Below are positions 16,700 through 17,594 of a stretch of 17,594 nucleotides of DNA, one piece after another. The translations under genes were made by a program, and so were the position numbers. Numbering within the stretch: the first letter of the stretch is position 1; every line of letters starts with the position of its first letter. The notes below the pieces were generated by a model. It saw only the letters and a list, made by a program, of their open reading frames with translations. It did not search any database and had not been told where the DNA came from. The DNA is from Echinostoma caproni (Eukaryota; Platyhelminthes; Trematoda; Plagiorchiida; Echinostomatidae), in assembly GCA_900618425.1 (NCBI GenBank), contig UZAN01039679.1, positions 76,598 through 94,191 on the forward strand, written 5' to 3'.

Positions 16700-17594
16700 A
16701 ACTTCATGAGAAAAAGACTCATGTCAATATTTTGGTTTAGACTAGTGATTCAGATAAACTACTTTTTTTTTCGTCGTATCCGAGGTGTGACAAAATTGAA
16801 GCCATCGCGAGTTCGAAATCACGAGGCGACAAAATCCAAACGCTGCACGCTGCACCATTTACGCGACGAAGGCACACTGAAAAAGCTTTACCTATCACAA
16901 TGAATCATTCTTTCAATCTAAAATAGGTAAATAGTTAGAATAACGAGAATCTATCCTCGTTATTGGGGGCAGTAAATCCCGCGAAATGCACACACATACA
17001 CACACCGTGATACTTTCCGCCAAAGTACATGTGCCTGTATCCGTCCCTTAAATATAACTCAAGGTGCATTTGGCGTTGCAAAATACTCTAAGTCAATCCG
17101 AAAATGAAATTTAGTCTCTTCAACTGAGAGATGGTAAACACAGATATTGTGGCCAGTCGTAAGAAGCTCCTATTTCTGTCATCATGACGACATCACATTT
17201 ATAACATTTATTATATCCTTCCAGCTTCCCCCAGGTTTTATAGTCAGATGTCGTTGTTTACAAAAACGGGTATTTTTCGTAGCAAACGCCATTACAGACT
17301 TGATAGCACCGTACATATAAATTGTGCAATCCCGAACGAAAAAACATTAGCCTCTTACCATGCGGCTCTCTGAAGGGCTGCTCCCGTTGGACTTCTCGAG
17401 ACACTTAGCTATTAGTATAAAGAGATCGTATTACTGAAATAAACTTCTCGGGCACACCCTTCAAGGAAATGTAGCGCTAGAATTTAGAGCGATCAACTGA
17501 ACCGAAAGCCGCTTTCAGAACGGACGACCTTAACTCGGCACTTAATTCTGTCCTGATAGCTGACATAAGAGTGCCTTGTCAAGTTCAGGTAAAA
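16700..17594. other. No gene seen; hairpin at 16939-16964 and CA-rich stretch
   Basis: AATAACGAG pairs exactly with CTCGTTATT over an 8-base loop. A CA-rich stretch lies near 16987-17003. The 72-codon plus frame at 16685-16903 begins in the SINE tail and has no recognisable feature. The remainder shows nothing I can support. Confidence 0.45.

Noticed and set aside
1..17594. CRISPR arrays, bacterial operons, riboswitches
   Set aside because: No regularly spaced repeats or bacterial gene organisation; introns, SINEs and PLEs show a eukaryotic genome.

Overview
The window looks like repeat-rich intronic or intergenic DNA from a flatworm, most likely a digenean trematode (fluke). Three things point that way. 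Candidate coding exons are short and far apart with GT/AG boundaries. Several Penelope-like retroelement (PLE) remnants carry GIY-YIG endonuclease domains. Several tRNA-derived SINEs carry hammerhead ribozyme cores like those of the schistosome Sm-alpha elements. The species cannot be named from the sequence, and no complete host gene is recognisable.

Layout. 34-485 (-) and about 815-1287 (+) are two copies of an interspersed repeat (family A, possibly solo LTRs). 1750-3033 (-) holds two decayed PLEs joined head to tail. 3240-3620 holds two SINE-2 copies facing each other head to head. 4664-5011 is a candidate exon. 5810-7104 is a 5'-truncated PLE bracketed by an inverted repeat of about 80 bp. 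7553-9028 is the longest open frame, encoding a Ser-rich unrecognised protein. About 9128-9666 is a third family A copy. 9893-10230 is a head-to-head SINE-1 pair; the plus copy has an intact hammerhead ribozyme. 10588-10690 has homopolymer C and a G-quadruplex motif. 11340-11610 holds a tRNA-like element on minus. 11825-11945 is a decayed SINE-2 on plus. 12257-12872 is a fourth family A copy with an AGT microsatellite. 14100-14857 (-) is a fourth PLE remnant interrupted by a tRNA-like SINE and a TA microsatellite. 15549-15730 is a candidate exon. 15985-16690 is another head-to-head SINE-2 pair; its plus copy has an intact hammerhead. The last 900 bases show nothing clear.

The three plus-strand exon candidates have compatible splice phases (1/1, 1/0, 0/2), so they could be successive exons of one gene whose introns are filled by the repeats. 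This is inference. The strongest biological signal is the hammerhead SINE system: two SINE families with different stem II and stem III sequences keep the same catalytic core and pairing, in a window that also carries at least four PLE fragments.
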